Assembly: GCA_023678885.1 (NCBI GenBank)
Contig: CM042962.1
Location: 17,994,336 to 18,058,335, forward strand
From: Pogostemon cablin
Taxonomy: Eukaryota > Streptophyta > Magnoliopsida > Lamiales > Lamiaceae
DNA: 64,000 nucleotides
Direction: 5' to 3'
In this document: in pieces, positions 34,421 through 44,739 of the stretch
How positions within the stretch are numbered: the first letter of the stretch is position 1
Layout of the letters: the number at the start of each line of letters is the position of its first letter
The notes under the pieces: generated by a model
The model's input: the letters and a program-made list of their open reading frames with translations, nothing else
Told to the model about the DNA's origin: nothing
Databases searched by the model: none
Translations under genes and position numbers: made by a program

Positions 34421-36192
34421 TATCCCTTCTCAAAAGGAGATAGTGTATGTGGATACCTCTCTTCTTGAAACTCTTTGATTGATTCGTAGAGTAGGTTTTA
34501 TTTTTTTTAATTGTTTTCTTGTAAGTTTGGTATGTAGGTGGAAAAGCTCATTGAGAGAAGTGCATGTGAAGAAAGCAAGGGCGCTAAAGTTGGAATGAAG
34601 ATGTATGCCACACCACTCTTTACAAACTTAAAATTTAACACTTGTGTTAATTTAAGTTTGGGGGTGCGTGGTGGTCATACTTTGGATTTTGGAAGTGCAC
34701 ATAAGTCATTACAAGGTAATCTCGTGAAGATCATTGGTGGAACTACAAGGATAAGTCTCACCGCTTTATGCAAACTTAAGTCTCAACATGTTTCGATTTA
34801 AGTTTGGAGGGTGAGCGCGTGGTGTGACTCACCACTTGTATATGCATGATGTATCATGTTTTGATAGATTGTCTTGTCATGTGTGGATAGATTGTCTTGT
34901 GCAAAATGGGTGAATTTTGAAAATTTTCTCATGAGTTAGGTTCGTTTTAGTACGTTTGGTGGTGTTTAAGTGCATGATAGTCCATGAGTTGATCATAAAT
35001 TATGGAGCTGATGTTGTGATGAATATTGAGCATGAATAGGGTGTATTGGAAGTGCAAAAACAGGGTAAAAGTGAGGTTTGCAGTTAGAAATTGGAAGAAA
35101 CATAGAAGCAGCTACATGACCCGTGTTCAGTACAAGACCCTGTAAGGATTGGCCGTGTACTGACATCCGCCGGTTGTGTACTAGTATCAGAAAACGTTAC
35201 ACGCCCATGACTGAGGCCGTGTACGGAACATGAGTCGTGTTCTGTTCAAAATCAGATTTTAAAAACCCAATTGCAGAACACTCTTCTCCATTCTGTACAC
35301 GCCTCAAAACCCTTCTTCCACTTTGGAATCACTTCATCAGTAGAATATAGTTCATAAACATTCATATCTGAGGTAAGGTTGAGTGATTTCAACATTGTTC
35401 CTTCAACTCTTCATCGCCATTCCATCAATTTTCTCCAAGATTAACCAAGGTATGAGTTTTGAATCCTAGTTTTTTGTTGAAGTTTTGAGAGTCGAAATTC
35501 TTACACGGGCTTTGAAGAATAACGTGTTTAAAGCATGTTTAGGGATGTGAAACATAGATTTGCAAGTTTTTATTGAGAAATTGTTTGAAGTGAATAAGAA
35601 TTAGGGTTCATGAGATATAAATTGAAGAATTGTTGAGTTTGGTTAAATTGAATGATTGTGATGTGACACATTGATTAGAATGCTTGTATGATGATATTGA
35701 CATGAAATAGGGCTTAGGTGTATAGGATTTGGGCATGAGGCTATGTGAATTGTATTAGAAAATGCATTGAAATGTTGTGCATGCCAAGTGTTCGATGAAA
35801 TGCCTAAGTGATAATTTTGTGTAATTTTGAAGTTATATCTGTATTATGAGTAGTGATTGCTTTTTTGAAGATTTATATGTGAAAACGTGATCATACATGA
35901 TATGGTTTTAAGGTGTAAATTCATGAATAATTGAAGGGATTGATAAGTTTAAACAGAAGCATATGTTAGAATGAATTGTTATTTTGGCTAGTTGCTTAAA
36001 AGTGAGCTTGAAAATTCTTGAAATGTATTAATTGTTGGTGATGCTTGAAGCTATGATGATGTGATTAGGTAATGCTAATGCATGTTATAGTTCATACTTA
36101 GTTGAATAACAAGTGATGATTCTAATCCTAATGCATTATCATTTCTTATAATGAAATTGAATATAACTTGAGTTTGTTGTAAAATTGTAGAT
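34421..36192 (+). promoter_or_regulatory. Integrase-ORF1 spacer of element C with LTR-like promoter block
   Basis: This long spacer has no supportable gene; the frame at 34538-34801 is weak. It holds TTAAGTTTGGGGGTGCGTGG (34659), typical of Athila spacers. At 35105-35240 a cluster of GGCCGTGT/CCCGTGTT/GTCGTGTT motifs is followed by TAAAAACCCAATTG at 35260-35273, an exact copy of the LTR TATA-box string, and then by a C/T-rich leader (CACTCTTCTCCATTCTGTAC). This is the LTR arrangement copied in front of ORF1. The run to 36192 looks like an AT-rich intron ending AAATTGTAG. Confidence 0.55.
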
Positions 36193-37723
36193 GGCCGAGA
36201 GGAAAGTAAGAGTAAGGAATGAGGATTTCATCATCATCACGGATGAGGTGAGCTTGCTAATCTTGATGCACAAATGATGCAAGATGGGATTCACCCGGAT
36301 TACTTTGGGGTAGAATTTGATGAGTATTGGGGAAAGTATGTACTCCGTAGGCAAACACTCTTTCCTAAGATTAAGCCAACCCGATTCCAAGACACCGCAA
36401 CAACGGAAGGGCTAGGAATAGAGGATGACTTGAGGAAGTTGTTTCGGTTTGCACACACGGAGGATATTTTCGACAAGAGGCCACCTACTTATTTACATCT
36501 GACTGCTGAATTCATGAGTACACTTCAGGTAAAGAAGGATAGAAACAAGTTTTCCATTTCCATTACATTCCAGCTGGATAACGTGATGGAAGAGATATTT
36601 CTCTACATGTTTTGAATGAATTCTTTGGGTGCCCGCCATGTGAAGGCCATAGAAGTTTTTATGAAGGCGGAGGCTTTAATCAGCAAGATTGGTGGAAGAG
36701 ATTGGTAAATTATGGGACAAGAGCACGCAGGATACGTTCCCAGTGCTTCAAAAGGAACTGCAATAAGGAATCCGGTGATGAGATACCTGGAGAAAATTGT
36801 CTCTAACACTGTTTTAGGTAGGTTTAAAAGTGGAGCAGTAGGTGAGAAGCAGCTATATATAATGTTTTGTCCATATAATGAGCTTCCACTGAACATGGCA
36901 GCGCATTTTGTTCAACATGCGGAGAGAGTTGCCAAGAGACAGACATCTCAAGGATTAATGTTAGGAGGGATGATCACTATGATAGCTCAAGGCATGGGAG
37001 TAAATCTTGCAGGGATGCAGAACAGGATGGTAAGTGAAGGGTTGAATTATCATCAATTGATGAGAATGGAGTTTTTGTCTGTGGTTGCGAACCAATATTG
37101 TCTAAACCAAGAAAAAGGGGCCCCATTTTCTTTACCAGCTCTGGAGCTCACTACAGTTTACACTCAAAGGAATTTTTGCTAATTTGGCAATGGCTAGTAT
37201 CCACCACTCTAGGGTTGTAAGAGCATTCTACAGGAGAAATAGAGAGGAAGTGGAGGAGGTTCTCCAGCAGATGAGGGTTGAGGAGAACCTTGAGCTAGCC
37301 AACTTGCGAACAGAGCCGGTACTGATGGAAGGAGATGAGGAGGAGCCTCCACATCATCAAGTTGAGTTCGAAGAGCAAGCTCCTGAGCCACCACAGTTCG
37401 AAGAGAAAGAACAATATCAGCAGCAACAAAGGGGTCCCGAATATGGGAATGAGAGATGGAACTACATGTTTGACAAGGTGAGAGAGATAAGGCAAGTTCA
37501 ATATGTGCACGGAGCACAGATGAGAGAGATCCGAGAGATACAACAGATGCAAGAGCTTCGAGATGGACAGTGTCGTCGTGAGTATTATGAGGAGCAAACT
37601 CGTGTGCACTCAAACAACATGGAGGAAATGATGACAATGATGTTTAATTTTCAGTTTCCAGCATATCCTCGTGCATACATACCATGGAACATGTATCATC
37701 CACCTCCACCTCCGGAGCCATGA
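36193..37723 (+). pseudogene. Element C ORF1 (Athila ORF after integrase)
   Basis: ATG follows a splice-acceptor-like TTGTAG directly (MAERKVRVRNEDF). Blocks: MMQDGIHPDYFGVEFDEYWG, LRKLFRFAHTEDIFDKRPPT, then DEFFGCPPCEGHRSFYEGGG-type, then the long 36712-37182 part, and a C-terminal part (37184-37723) rich in Glu/Gln with a coiled-coil-like run (REIRQVQYVHGAQMREIREI) and the end YHPPPPPEP. About four frame breaks are needed to read it as one ~500-residue protein. The position, the N-terminal fold-like region and the coiled-coil tail match ORF1 of element A in layout. No signal peptide or membrane helix is visible. The function is unknown. Confidence 0.75.
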
Positions 37724-38005
37724 AGGGAGTTATTTTGGTGCTAGGCACTTCATTTAGTCTTCTGGATTATGTTAGGGATTTGATCTGACAATTATGGATT
37801 GGATTGTACTTTAGATGTTTTGAATGTTGGGAGGTTTTACTTTTGGATTTATCTTGGTTTTATGCAATTTATTTTTCTTTATTTTTCGGTATTTTTGTTT
37901 GATTTTTTATAATTTGGATGTGATGGGTATTTGAGCTTATTTGTTATGAATGTTGAATTGATGAGCTTTAATTTCTTGAAGTGGATGATTTTTGGTGATG
38001 AATGT
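37724..38005 (+). other. Non-coding gap between ORF1 and the MITE (element C)
   Basis: T-rich sequence after the ORF1 stop with no ORF or recognisable repeat. It is probably part of an intron or untranslated segment, because a splice-acceptor-like CTTGTGTAG follows at about 38368, on the far side of the MITE. Confidence 0.4.
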
Positions 38006-38007
38006 TA

Positions 38008-38289
38008 CTCCCTCCATCCCGGAAAACCTTTCACGTTTACTGTTCCACGTTGTTTAAGAAAAGTTGCACTTTTTGACCAACTTTATTGACTTTGGAGGGT
38101 ATTGTATTATTTTTAGGTAATAAAAAAGTATAAAGTACTTATATGTGTATGAAAAATGAGTGGCAAATTTGAAATTAAAGTAACTTTTGAGGTTGTTGGA
38201 TAAAGTGGTGTTTCCTTTTTTGGGGTGTGAAAGGTTTTGTGGGACAAACAAATAAGGAAAGTGTGAAAAGTATTATGGGATGGAGGGAG
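38008..38289. mobile_element. Stowaway-type MITE (Tc1/mariner)
   Basis: It is 282 bases long, with perfect 13-base terminal inverted repeats CTCCCTCCATCCC / GGGATGGAGGGAG, flanked by TA on both sides (38006-38007 and 38290-38291). These are the hallmarks of plant Stowaway MITEs. Similarity of the two ends continues imperfectly inward. The reading frame across it is a by-product, and it encodes no transposase. Confidence 0.95.
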
Positions 38290-38431
38290 TATATATTTGT
38301 GCTATGTTTTTGTTGTGGTAAAATCTTGCTTATGTGTTGTGATTGAGTTTTTTTTATTCTTGTGTAGGTTCTGATTGGTGGTATGTTTTGGAAGAGTGTA
38401 AATGTTTTTGAACATTCAATATCTTTAAAGT

Positions 38432-39342
38432 ATGCCAAATTCGTATTCTGCGGTGCAACAATAGTGGATGATGCCTATTCCTCAAGTGGAGGATATTTTT
38501 TACATGCAACAAATTAGTTTTCAAAATAATGATCAAGTGAACTATCTCCAAGACTAAAGATGGGATTCACCAAGTGAAGAGATGAAGCCATCTGTAGAAG
38601 ATCGAGTTGGACAACTTATGAAAATGTTGAAAGAGATGTTTGAAGAAAGAAGACAAATAAGAGAAAAAAAGAAAGAAAGAGTACAAGGAAAGAAAGAAAG
38701 AATATGAGAAAAATGAAAGAAGATTTGAGGCCCTAGAATATCAAATGAGTCAAATGGCAAGTGATTGGAACACTATTCAAGAAATGGAAGATCTTGTAGA
38801 TGATGATAATGATGAGGAAAGTAAGGTTAACGAAGGGTTAGAAGTAGAAGAGTGTTCAGGGGCTGAAGACTCTGAAGTGCCTATTGAGGATAAGGAAGAC
38901 AAGGTAGAAGAAAGCATAGAGGAGGAAAAATCAAGTGAATATGAAGAATCAAAAGAGGTGTTTGAAGAGCCTATTGAGGTAAATAAAGTGGACGAAGAGG
39001 AACAAAGTCTAGAAACAAGTGATGATGACTTGAAGAGTGACATGAACATTTCTAAACCTTTGAACTCTTATTAATTAAGTTGCTTTGAATTTCATAATAT
39101 TGTTTATATTGATTTTATCTTACCTATTGATTCTTCTCAATGCCTTAGGGATAAAAAAGAACTTGAAGAGATGTTGGGAGTCTACTTGATAAAAAGGAAT
39201 AAGTGGTGGTCAAGAAAAGAGAGGTTAATGGAGTGTAAGCTCAAGAGAGATGAATTTTTTAAAGCCATGTTTGAAGAAAATTCAAGAAGTCGTCACAAGC
39301 CACAAATGCCTAATAGAGAAAGAAGCACAAAAATTAAAATTT
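38432..39342 (+). pseudogene. Element C ORF2: acidic, gag-tail-like protein
   Basis: ATG at 38432 (MPNSYSAVQQ) follows a splice-acceptor-like string at about 38360-38368. It includes PSVEDRVGQLMKMLKEMFEE, then a Lys/Glu-rich helix and (after frame breaks near 38705) ERRFEALEYQMSQMA. This resembles the gag tail of the same element (MEDQMAKVLEFMKEAKEEKK ... ERRFKAIKTHISQMA). Next comes a very acidic stretch (38745-39074) and, past a TAA at 39072-39074, a further ~89 in-frame codons with LRDKKELEEMLGVYLIKRNK and ECKLKRDEFFKAMFEEN to TGA at 39340-39342. I do not know a family for it. It could be a gag-tail duplicate that became a separate ORF. Confidence 0.5.
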
Positions 39343-40191
39343 GATGGCAAGGACAAAAGATATCTGTGGCCTTTCTGATGAGTTTTCAAGTTCTGTCCGG
39401 CTTGAAGACGTTAAACTTAGCGCTGGATGGAAGGCAACCCATCATTTTCTTTAATGCTTTTATTTTATTTCTTTCTAGTTGTTTTTAGTTTTATCTTGTT
39501 TCTTGTCAAAAAAGAGTTTTCCGGTGATGGTCTTGAAGTGAAGAAAGAAGTTCAACAAAATTGGTGGTAAAAAAATCCTTTAAAATTCAACTCTTAGTTA
39601 AATTTAAGTTCGGGGTTTGGTTCGTTTGTTACATGTTCATATTGCTCTTAGTTGTACATTTTGCTCCAAAATTGGTGGTAACAAAATCCTCTAAATTTTC
39701 TTTTTTGTGAGCCTTCCCTTGATCTTTTATTTTTTATACTTCTTTTGTGGAGCTTAATTGGTGATTGTTTAAGACTATGAGATTGAGTTGGATCATGTGA
39801 TTGAATTTATATAAGCTTGTGTATTTGTTATGGTTGGGAATTTGCTTATGTGATGCTTGTTTTTCACTATTGATGAGCCGTAAGATTTTGACCTCGAATT
39901 CACAAATATTATGCGATTCATTCTTTCATGTGTGCATATTCATGTGTATGTATTCTAAAACTTGTCATTCGTCTTACTTGAGACTACATTTGTTTGGAGA
40001 TTTTTGAAAATGATGTTAGACCATCCTTGAAAATTAAAGTCACTAGCCAAATGATATCCTTACCATAATATTATTCCCTTGTAAGCCATTTTGAGCCTAT
40101 GGAGCCTATTATTTGATTATTAGCTCATTAAAAGCCAATGAAAACCACATAAGCCTTTACATAAAACCTTTTGTGTGGGTGAAATTGTTAG
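39343..40191 (+). other. 3' untranslated stretch of element C
   Basis: No supportable ORF. It has the Athila 3' phrase AATTTAAGTTCGGGGTTTGG (39600) and parallels the 3' stretch of element D (for example TATTCTAAAACTTGTCATTC at 39948 against TATTCTAGAACTTGCCTCTT at 47338), as well as the pattern of short GAGCCTATxx / AAAGCCA phrases. It stops where the IQD intron/exon begins, with no 3' LTR. Confidence 0.65.
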
Positions 40192-40342
40192 GGGTCATGC
40201 TGTAAGGAAGCAAGCTGCCATTATGCTCCGTTGTATGCAAGCTTTAGTCAGAGTTCAGGCTCATGTTGAAGCTAGAAAAGTTCGAATGGCATTAGAGACT
40301 CAAAGAGCATAGCAGAAATTTAATCAACAACTTTGACACGAG
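40192..40342 (+). pseudogene. IQ67-domain (IQD) protein exon, decayed
   Basis: The frame from 40193 reads GHAVRKQAAIMLRCMQALVR, VQAHVEARKVRMALETQRA, stop, QKFNQQL, stop, HE. This is the second half of the IQ67 calmodulin-binding domain of plant IQD proteins (family pattern GHxVRKQAAxTLRCMQALVRVQARVRARRVRMAxE). The acceptor TTGTTAG|GGG and donor GAG|GTTAGT fit the conserved IQD intron positions. TAG at 40310-40312 and TGA at 40334-40336 are in frame, so this copy is broken. IQD proteins bind calmodulin and microtubules. Element C sequence lies just upstream and the Athila B end downstream, so the gene has been split by elements. Confidence 0.85.
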
Positions 40343-40910
40343 GTTAGTAGTTTTTAAAGTTTTTTAGTACACATAGTTGAGAGATTTGACTCAAAAAAAT
40401 TATAGTGGAAATGAAGCTGCATCTTATTGTTTTAGTTGAAGGGTCTAATGTCCTAATTCGCTGATCTAATTCGCTGATCTAATTAGGATTAGAATTGGTT
40501 GGAAGAACACATCTGAATATCAATAATGAAGAATAAAGCTAACATGTATTTGATCAAATGGTGACTCAAAAATATTTATCTGAATGTGGTCTCGAGGGAG
40601 CTCATGAAATAAAATTTCAATACACGAAGACCTTTTAACATAAAAATAGTTTAGGTTTCTATAGAAACAAATATTGATGGTTTAAAACCTTTCAATGCAG
40701 TAAGTTGCTTTTTTTCTTTTTTTTTTTGTCCCACATGAATCAAAAGAATTGATCAGTGGAATGCACATGAATATAGTTTTCTAGTGGACATATCTATTCT
40801 AGTTTAATCATTAGAGTTTTAGTTTGTGTTGGTGTTAATTTAAAGTTGCAGGTTATGTTATAGACATTGCTTTATTTTTGATAACTTTATATTTTTTTTT
40901 AACAGGTAAC
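40343..40910 (+). other. Probable IQD intron and start of next exon
   Basis: T-rich non-coding sequence from the donor GTTAGT to TTTTTTTTTAACAG at 40892-40905, a good plant splice acceptor. The next five bases are GTAAC, then the Athila B terminus TGATGAGCG. The short repeat CTAATTCGCTGAT occurs twice in tandem near 40455-40480. No gene is seen inside it. Confidence 0.5.
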
Positions 40911-41352
40911 TGATGAGCGTTTTCTTTGTATGCAAAATTAATTCCCAAGTATTAAGGATATCAATTGCAGCTTAGGCAAGCGACCAAGATAAATATCGAA
41001 CCCAAAGGACGGCGTATTATCAATTTAATTATTAACTAATTTAATTAAGACAATATGGCAATAAGATTTGAGAATTATTAACTAATTAACTAAATACTAA
41101 AAATTGAATAACAATCAAAATAAAATATACTCTATAAGAATACGAATGTGACTCAAGAATGGAGAATAGATAGCCCTAGAGTAATCTGATTCCACTCATT
41201 AATTTCCTTTTCGTGTATCAATGTCCGACTCTGCCTTGCGAAATATGGACGCATCAATAAACCATGCAAATCTACTTTATATACACAAGTAAATATGCAT
41301 GTAACACGTGTGAATAACCTTGGAGCAAGAGATACAATTTCACCCCCCCTTT
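40911..41352 (-). repeat. Element B 3' LTR, distal piece
   Basis: Reverse complement of the Athila LTR end (compare 44626 back to about 44190): TGATGAGCGTTTTCTTTGTA ... TCAATTGCAGCTTAGGCAAG ... ATGTCCGACTCTGCCTTG. It is cut at 41352/41353 by a copia solo LTR and resumes at 42543. Confidence 0.88.
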
Positions 41353-42542
41353 TGTTGGCGTTCGATCGTTTGGTTAGCGTGAACTGTTAGGGTTCCATGC
41401 ATCTCTATTCCAGCGAAAACAATAAGATAAAAACGTATTACCCTTCACCAGGGTATGTTGATGATGAACAGCAGCAGAGAACAACCTCTTGATCTTCTAC
41501 TGTATTCCCAGGTACAATCAGCGTGACCTCTTAATCTTCTCAATCTGCTTCTATCCCTCTATTCACGTCAAAATAGGCACAGGTATTAGGGTTCCAGGAA
41601 GTTGAGATGACTTATATATAGGCTACAGCAGGGACCAGGAGGAGAAATTAGAGTTAGGCCTCCATTGGGCTTAAGTATCCAAGTTTAGCCCAAAACTTAT
41701 ATATAAGTCCAATAATAATAATATAGTCCACTAAAATATTATTATTGCGCTATCGTTCTAATCTTATAATTACGTTATGGGCTCCTTCTTATTATGAGTC
41801 CGGCAGTCTTCCCATGTTTAAGATATACAATGCCTATTAATTAATTAAGTTACTGACAACTAAAATTAATTAATATCTCATCCGAGAGTAGCACCACTCA
41901 ACCTCATATCATGCAATAATTAATCCACTTGCAAGATTTGCATGATAATCCTTTTGAGCTCCTTAAGGGGACATCATCAACCTAAATAGGATACAGATTC
42001 CTTTTACAATTAACAGCACACCATAGAGAATACTATTTCTTAACTCACCGAGTTTGTTGATTTAATTACATGTATATCTCACCCATTGATGAATCAAAGA
42101 AATACATATTGTCTTACATGTCGAGGTTATTGTATAGGGATTAAGAGTATGAACATCCATAATAACTGAGATCAAGTTCTCCTATATAGATAATACAAGT
42201 CGAACGATCTCAAGTGGTCCTGCTCAATACACACAAAGTGCACTAATGTGATTATATAGTCAAGACAAACTAATACCAAATTACACTGCAACCATCCCGA
42301 TAGATAGTCCCCGTCTATCTCGGTTGTGAGCATCTGTTTATAATTTATAAGGAAACCGATAATATGATCTTCCGCGTGTTGTCGCACAACATATTATTTA
42401 CAGTATAAAGTAAATGGACTGTTGCACAAACATATAAATAAATTACAATATGTAAAACGTTTGATCATATGATTCTCATTTCAAATAAATTGTTAAAATA
42501 TTATTTCATATAAAAGTCAGACTTTTAGTATACAATCTAACA
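41353..42542 (-). repeat. Copia solo LTR inside element B 3' LTR
   Basis: TGTTGGCGTTCGATCG ... TACAATCTAACA on the plus strand, with a perfect CCTTT duplication on both sides (41348-41352 and 42543-42547). It is shorter than the other copia LTRs (1190 against ~1360-1400) because the block with the shared GGAAAGCC-type module has been lost near 41465. It is a solo LTR. Confidence 0.95.
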
Positions 42543-42756
42543 CCTTTCTAGGTACTATCGGTATCAATTATATCCCCTGGATTGGTACTCTTACCGGATA
42601 TGATCTCCCTTTATAGGTACTATAAAATTAACCTCTTTATCCTTCTTATTAACTCAATTTCAATTCAATTAATAAACATCTATATATGATATTTCTAATG
42701 TAATTTCGGAGTCCCCTCACTTAGAATCATAACATGAAATCTTGTTCAGCAGTGAA
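42543..42756 (-). repeat. Element B 3' LTR, middle piece
   Basis: Continues the B LTR after the solo LTR: CTAGGTACTATCGGTATCAA ... CGGAGTCCCCTCACTTAGAA ... TTCAGCAGTGAA. It ends at the target-site duplication GTGAA (42752-42756) of element D and resumes at 49999. Confidence 0.9.
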
Positions 42757-44626
42757 TGTTGAGAGTGGAAATTAGCATGTTTTAGAGTCCAATTGAACAC
42801 CTTCTTGATTGGAATTGATGTTATATATTAGCACAAGTGTCTTATATGCAATATAAGTAAGAAAAAGTTATACTTAAGGTGTTTTATCATGTTTTAGGTG
42901 GAAAAATGATCAAAAGTGCAAAGTTAGAAAAAAGGTGCAACTTGTGCAATGAATGCTGAAAAATGACCGTCCAACTTGTGCAATTTTTCTGTGTTTTTGT
43001 GGAAATCAAAACTGGTTTTGTGATTCATGGTTGTAAAGCCACTGAAAAGAGGATCATTTTTGCGTAAAGAACACCTCAATCGAGTTCCAAACGAGGATGT
43101 TATGAGCAAAATGGTGACGTTGTGCGAGCTGTGCCGAATAGAACGGATGTTCTGCTTTCCATGGCTTGTTACAGATTCAAATCTTATAGTTTTCTTGCGT
43201 TCTTTACTTGAATAGAAATCCAAGGAAGAGAGGATTGCTGGAGCGTAAGAATCACCCAAATTGGAGCTCGAATATGAATGTTATAAGCGAAATAGTGAGA
43301 TGGCGCAAGTGGGATTCGACCACGACAGTCGAGTTCGACCAAACCCCTTGGTCGAACTAAAGCAATTTTGGTCGAATCGAAAGCCTGAAGTGCGAATTAC
43401 CGCATATTTCGATTCGATCAGGGTTCGATCAAGCCCCTAGGTCGAACTCAATGCCTGGGATACGTCCGGATCCAATTTTACACCCCAAGTGCATGTTTCT
43501 GCGTATTTTTCAAGAAAAAGCCCATCCAAGGTCCATAAGGAGAGTTTCCAAGTATAAAAAGGGATGTAGATCATATTAAGAAAGATGAATAGAGAGATAC
43601 GGATTGGATACAACACAACACAATCTTCCTACACCCCATAAGGGGGGTTCACCCCCCAACCATCATCCACATCCTTTCCTCCATCCATCCATCACTTTGA
43701 AGATTCATCTGTGGAATCAAGAGGAGAACCAAGAGGAGGATTCAAGACGGAGAATGGTGCGACGACGCCCATATCTAGGGTTTCCTTCGTCTCCTAATTT
43801 ATCTTGTATTTTTCGGACATATGGGTAAGATCTATCCAACCCCCATGATTGTTCTTCGCAACATCATGGGCTAGAGCTTTTTTGGTAGAAATAGGGTTGT
43901 GAAGGTTTTTACCAATTAATTGAACTTTTGTGTGTAAACTCCGTACAACACTACTTGTGAATATATTTTATACATGATTGTGCCTTTCTAATTCATACTC
44001 ACGGTCGTTTTGTGCATCATTAACTTTTATGTAGAGTCTGAATAGATACTCAAGTTTGAATACTTATTAATTGAATTGAATTTGGGTTAATAAGTAAGAT
44101 AAAAAGGATAATTACATAGTACTTATAAAGAGAGATCATATCAGGTTAGAGTACCAATTGGTCAAGGAAATAATTGATACTGATAGTACCTAGAAAGGGG
44201 GTGGAATTATATCTCTTGCTCTGAGGTTATTCACACATGTTACACGCATGTTTACTTGTGTCTATAGTGTAGATATGCATGGTTTAGTGATGCGTCCATA
44301 TTCTACAAGGCAGAGTCGGACATCAACACACGGAAGGGAAATTAATGCGTGAAACTGGATTATCCTAGGGCTACCTATTCTCCTACTTGAACCACTTTCG
44401 TATTCTTCGAGTGATACTTTTTTTAATTTGTTATTTTAATTAATTTTTTATTAGTTAATAATTCAATCATCAATCTTATTGCCTTTGTCTTAATTAATTT
44501 AGTAAATAATTAAATTGATAATACGATGTCCTTTGGGTTCGATATTCACTTGGTCGCTTTCTTAAGCTGCAATTGATATCCTTAATACTTGGGGATTAAC
44601 TTTGCGTGCAAAGAAAACGCGCATCA
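42757..44626 (+). repeat. Element D 5' LTR
   Basis: TGTTGAGAGTGGAAATTAGC ... AAGAAAACGCGCATCA. The first bases have mutated from TGATGAG. It has both tandem copies of the GGAAAGCC-type module (43033-43126 and about 43217-43310), GGTTCGACC/GGTCGAAC motifs (43316-43455), and TATAAAAAGG at 43553-43562. Against the 3' LTR it lacks ~110 bases near 44040 but keeps ~245 bases near 42856-43100 and ~60 bases near 44402-44460. Confidence 0.93.
43553..43562 (+). promoter_or_regulatory. TATA box in element D 5' LTR
   Basis: TATAAAAAGG, with the matching TATAAAAGG at 48895-48903 in the 3' LTR. It is followed by a leader with CATCCACATCCTTTCCTCCA. It lies ~100 bases after the motif cluster. Confidence 0.7.
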
Positions 44627-44632
44627 ACTTCT

Positions 44633-44650
44633 TGGCGCCATTACCGGGGA
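44633..44650 (+). promoter_or_regulatory. Primer binding site, tRNA-Asp type (element D)
   Basis: TGGCGCCATTACCGGGGA, six bases after the LTR end. It has one change from the A copy (GCCGTTACC to GCCATTACC). Confidence 0.85.
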
Positions 44651-44739
44651 TGACTGTTATTATTGATTTTATTATTTCTAGTTTGATTAAGACTTCTATT
44701 TGTGATTATTTATTTCGATCTAACTTTGAATTTTTCTGA

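Larger units (their letters stand above)
26838..40180 (+). mobile_element. Element C: second Athila family, Ty3/gypsy
   Basis: Order: 5' LTR, primer site TGGCGCCGCTTGCCGGGGA, gag, protease, RT, RNase H, integrase, spacer, ORF1, an extra acidic ORF2, and a 3' untranslated stretch. The 3' LTR is not present: C-like 3' sequence (LTR-proximal phrases shared with D at about 47340-47550) is directly followed by an IQD exon at 40192. Coding parts are broken by stops and single-base frameshifts but are better kept than in A. It lacks the TTCGACC motif and has GGCCGTGT-type motifs instead. A Stowaway MITE sits in its 3' part. Confidence 0.85.

Noticed and set aside
34538..34801. 87-codon plus-strand frame in the integrase-ORF1 spacer of C
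   Set aside because: No domain is seen. It spans the TTAAGTTTGGGGG spacer phrase and probable untranslated sequence, and no parallel frame exists in A.
37209..37637. Minus-strand frame of 142 codons
   Set aside because: It is the complement of the Glu/Gln-rich coiled-coil part of ORF1 in element C. Biased composition keeps the opposite strand open.
38777..39049. Serine-rich minus-strand frame of 90 codons
   Set aside because: It is the complement of the acidic GAA/GAT-rich stretch of ORF2; the serine richness is a mirror of that bias.
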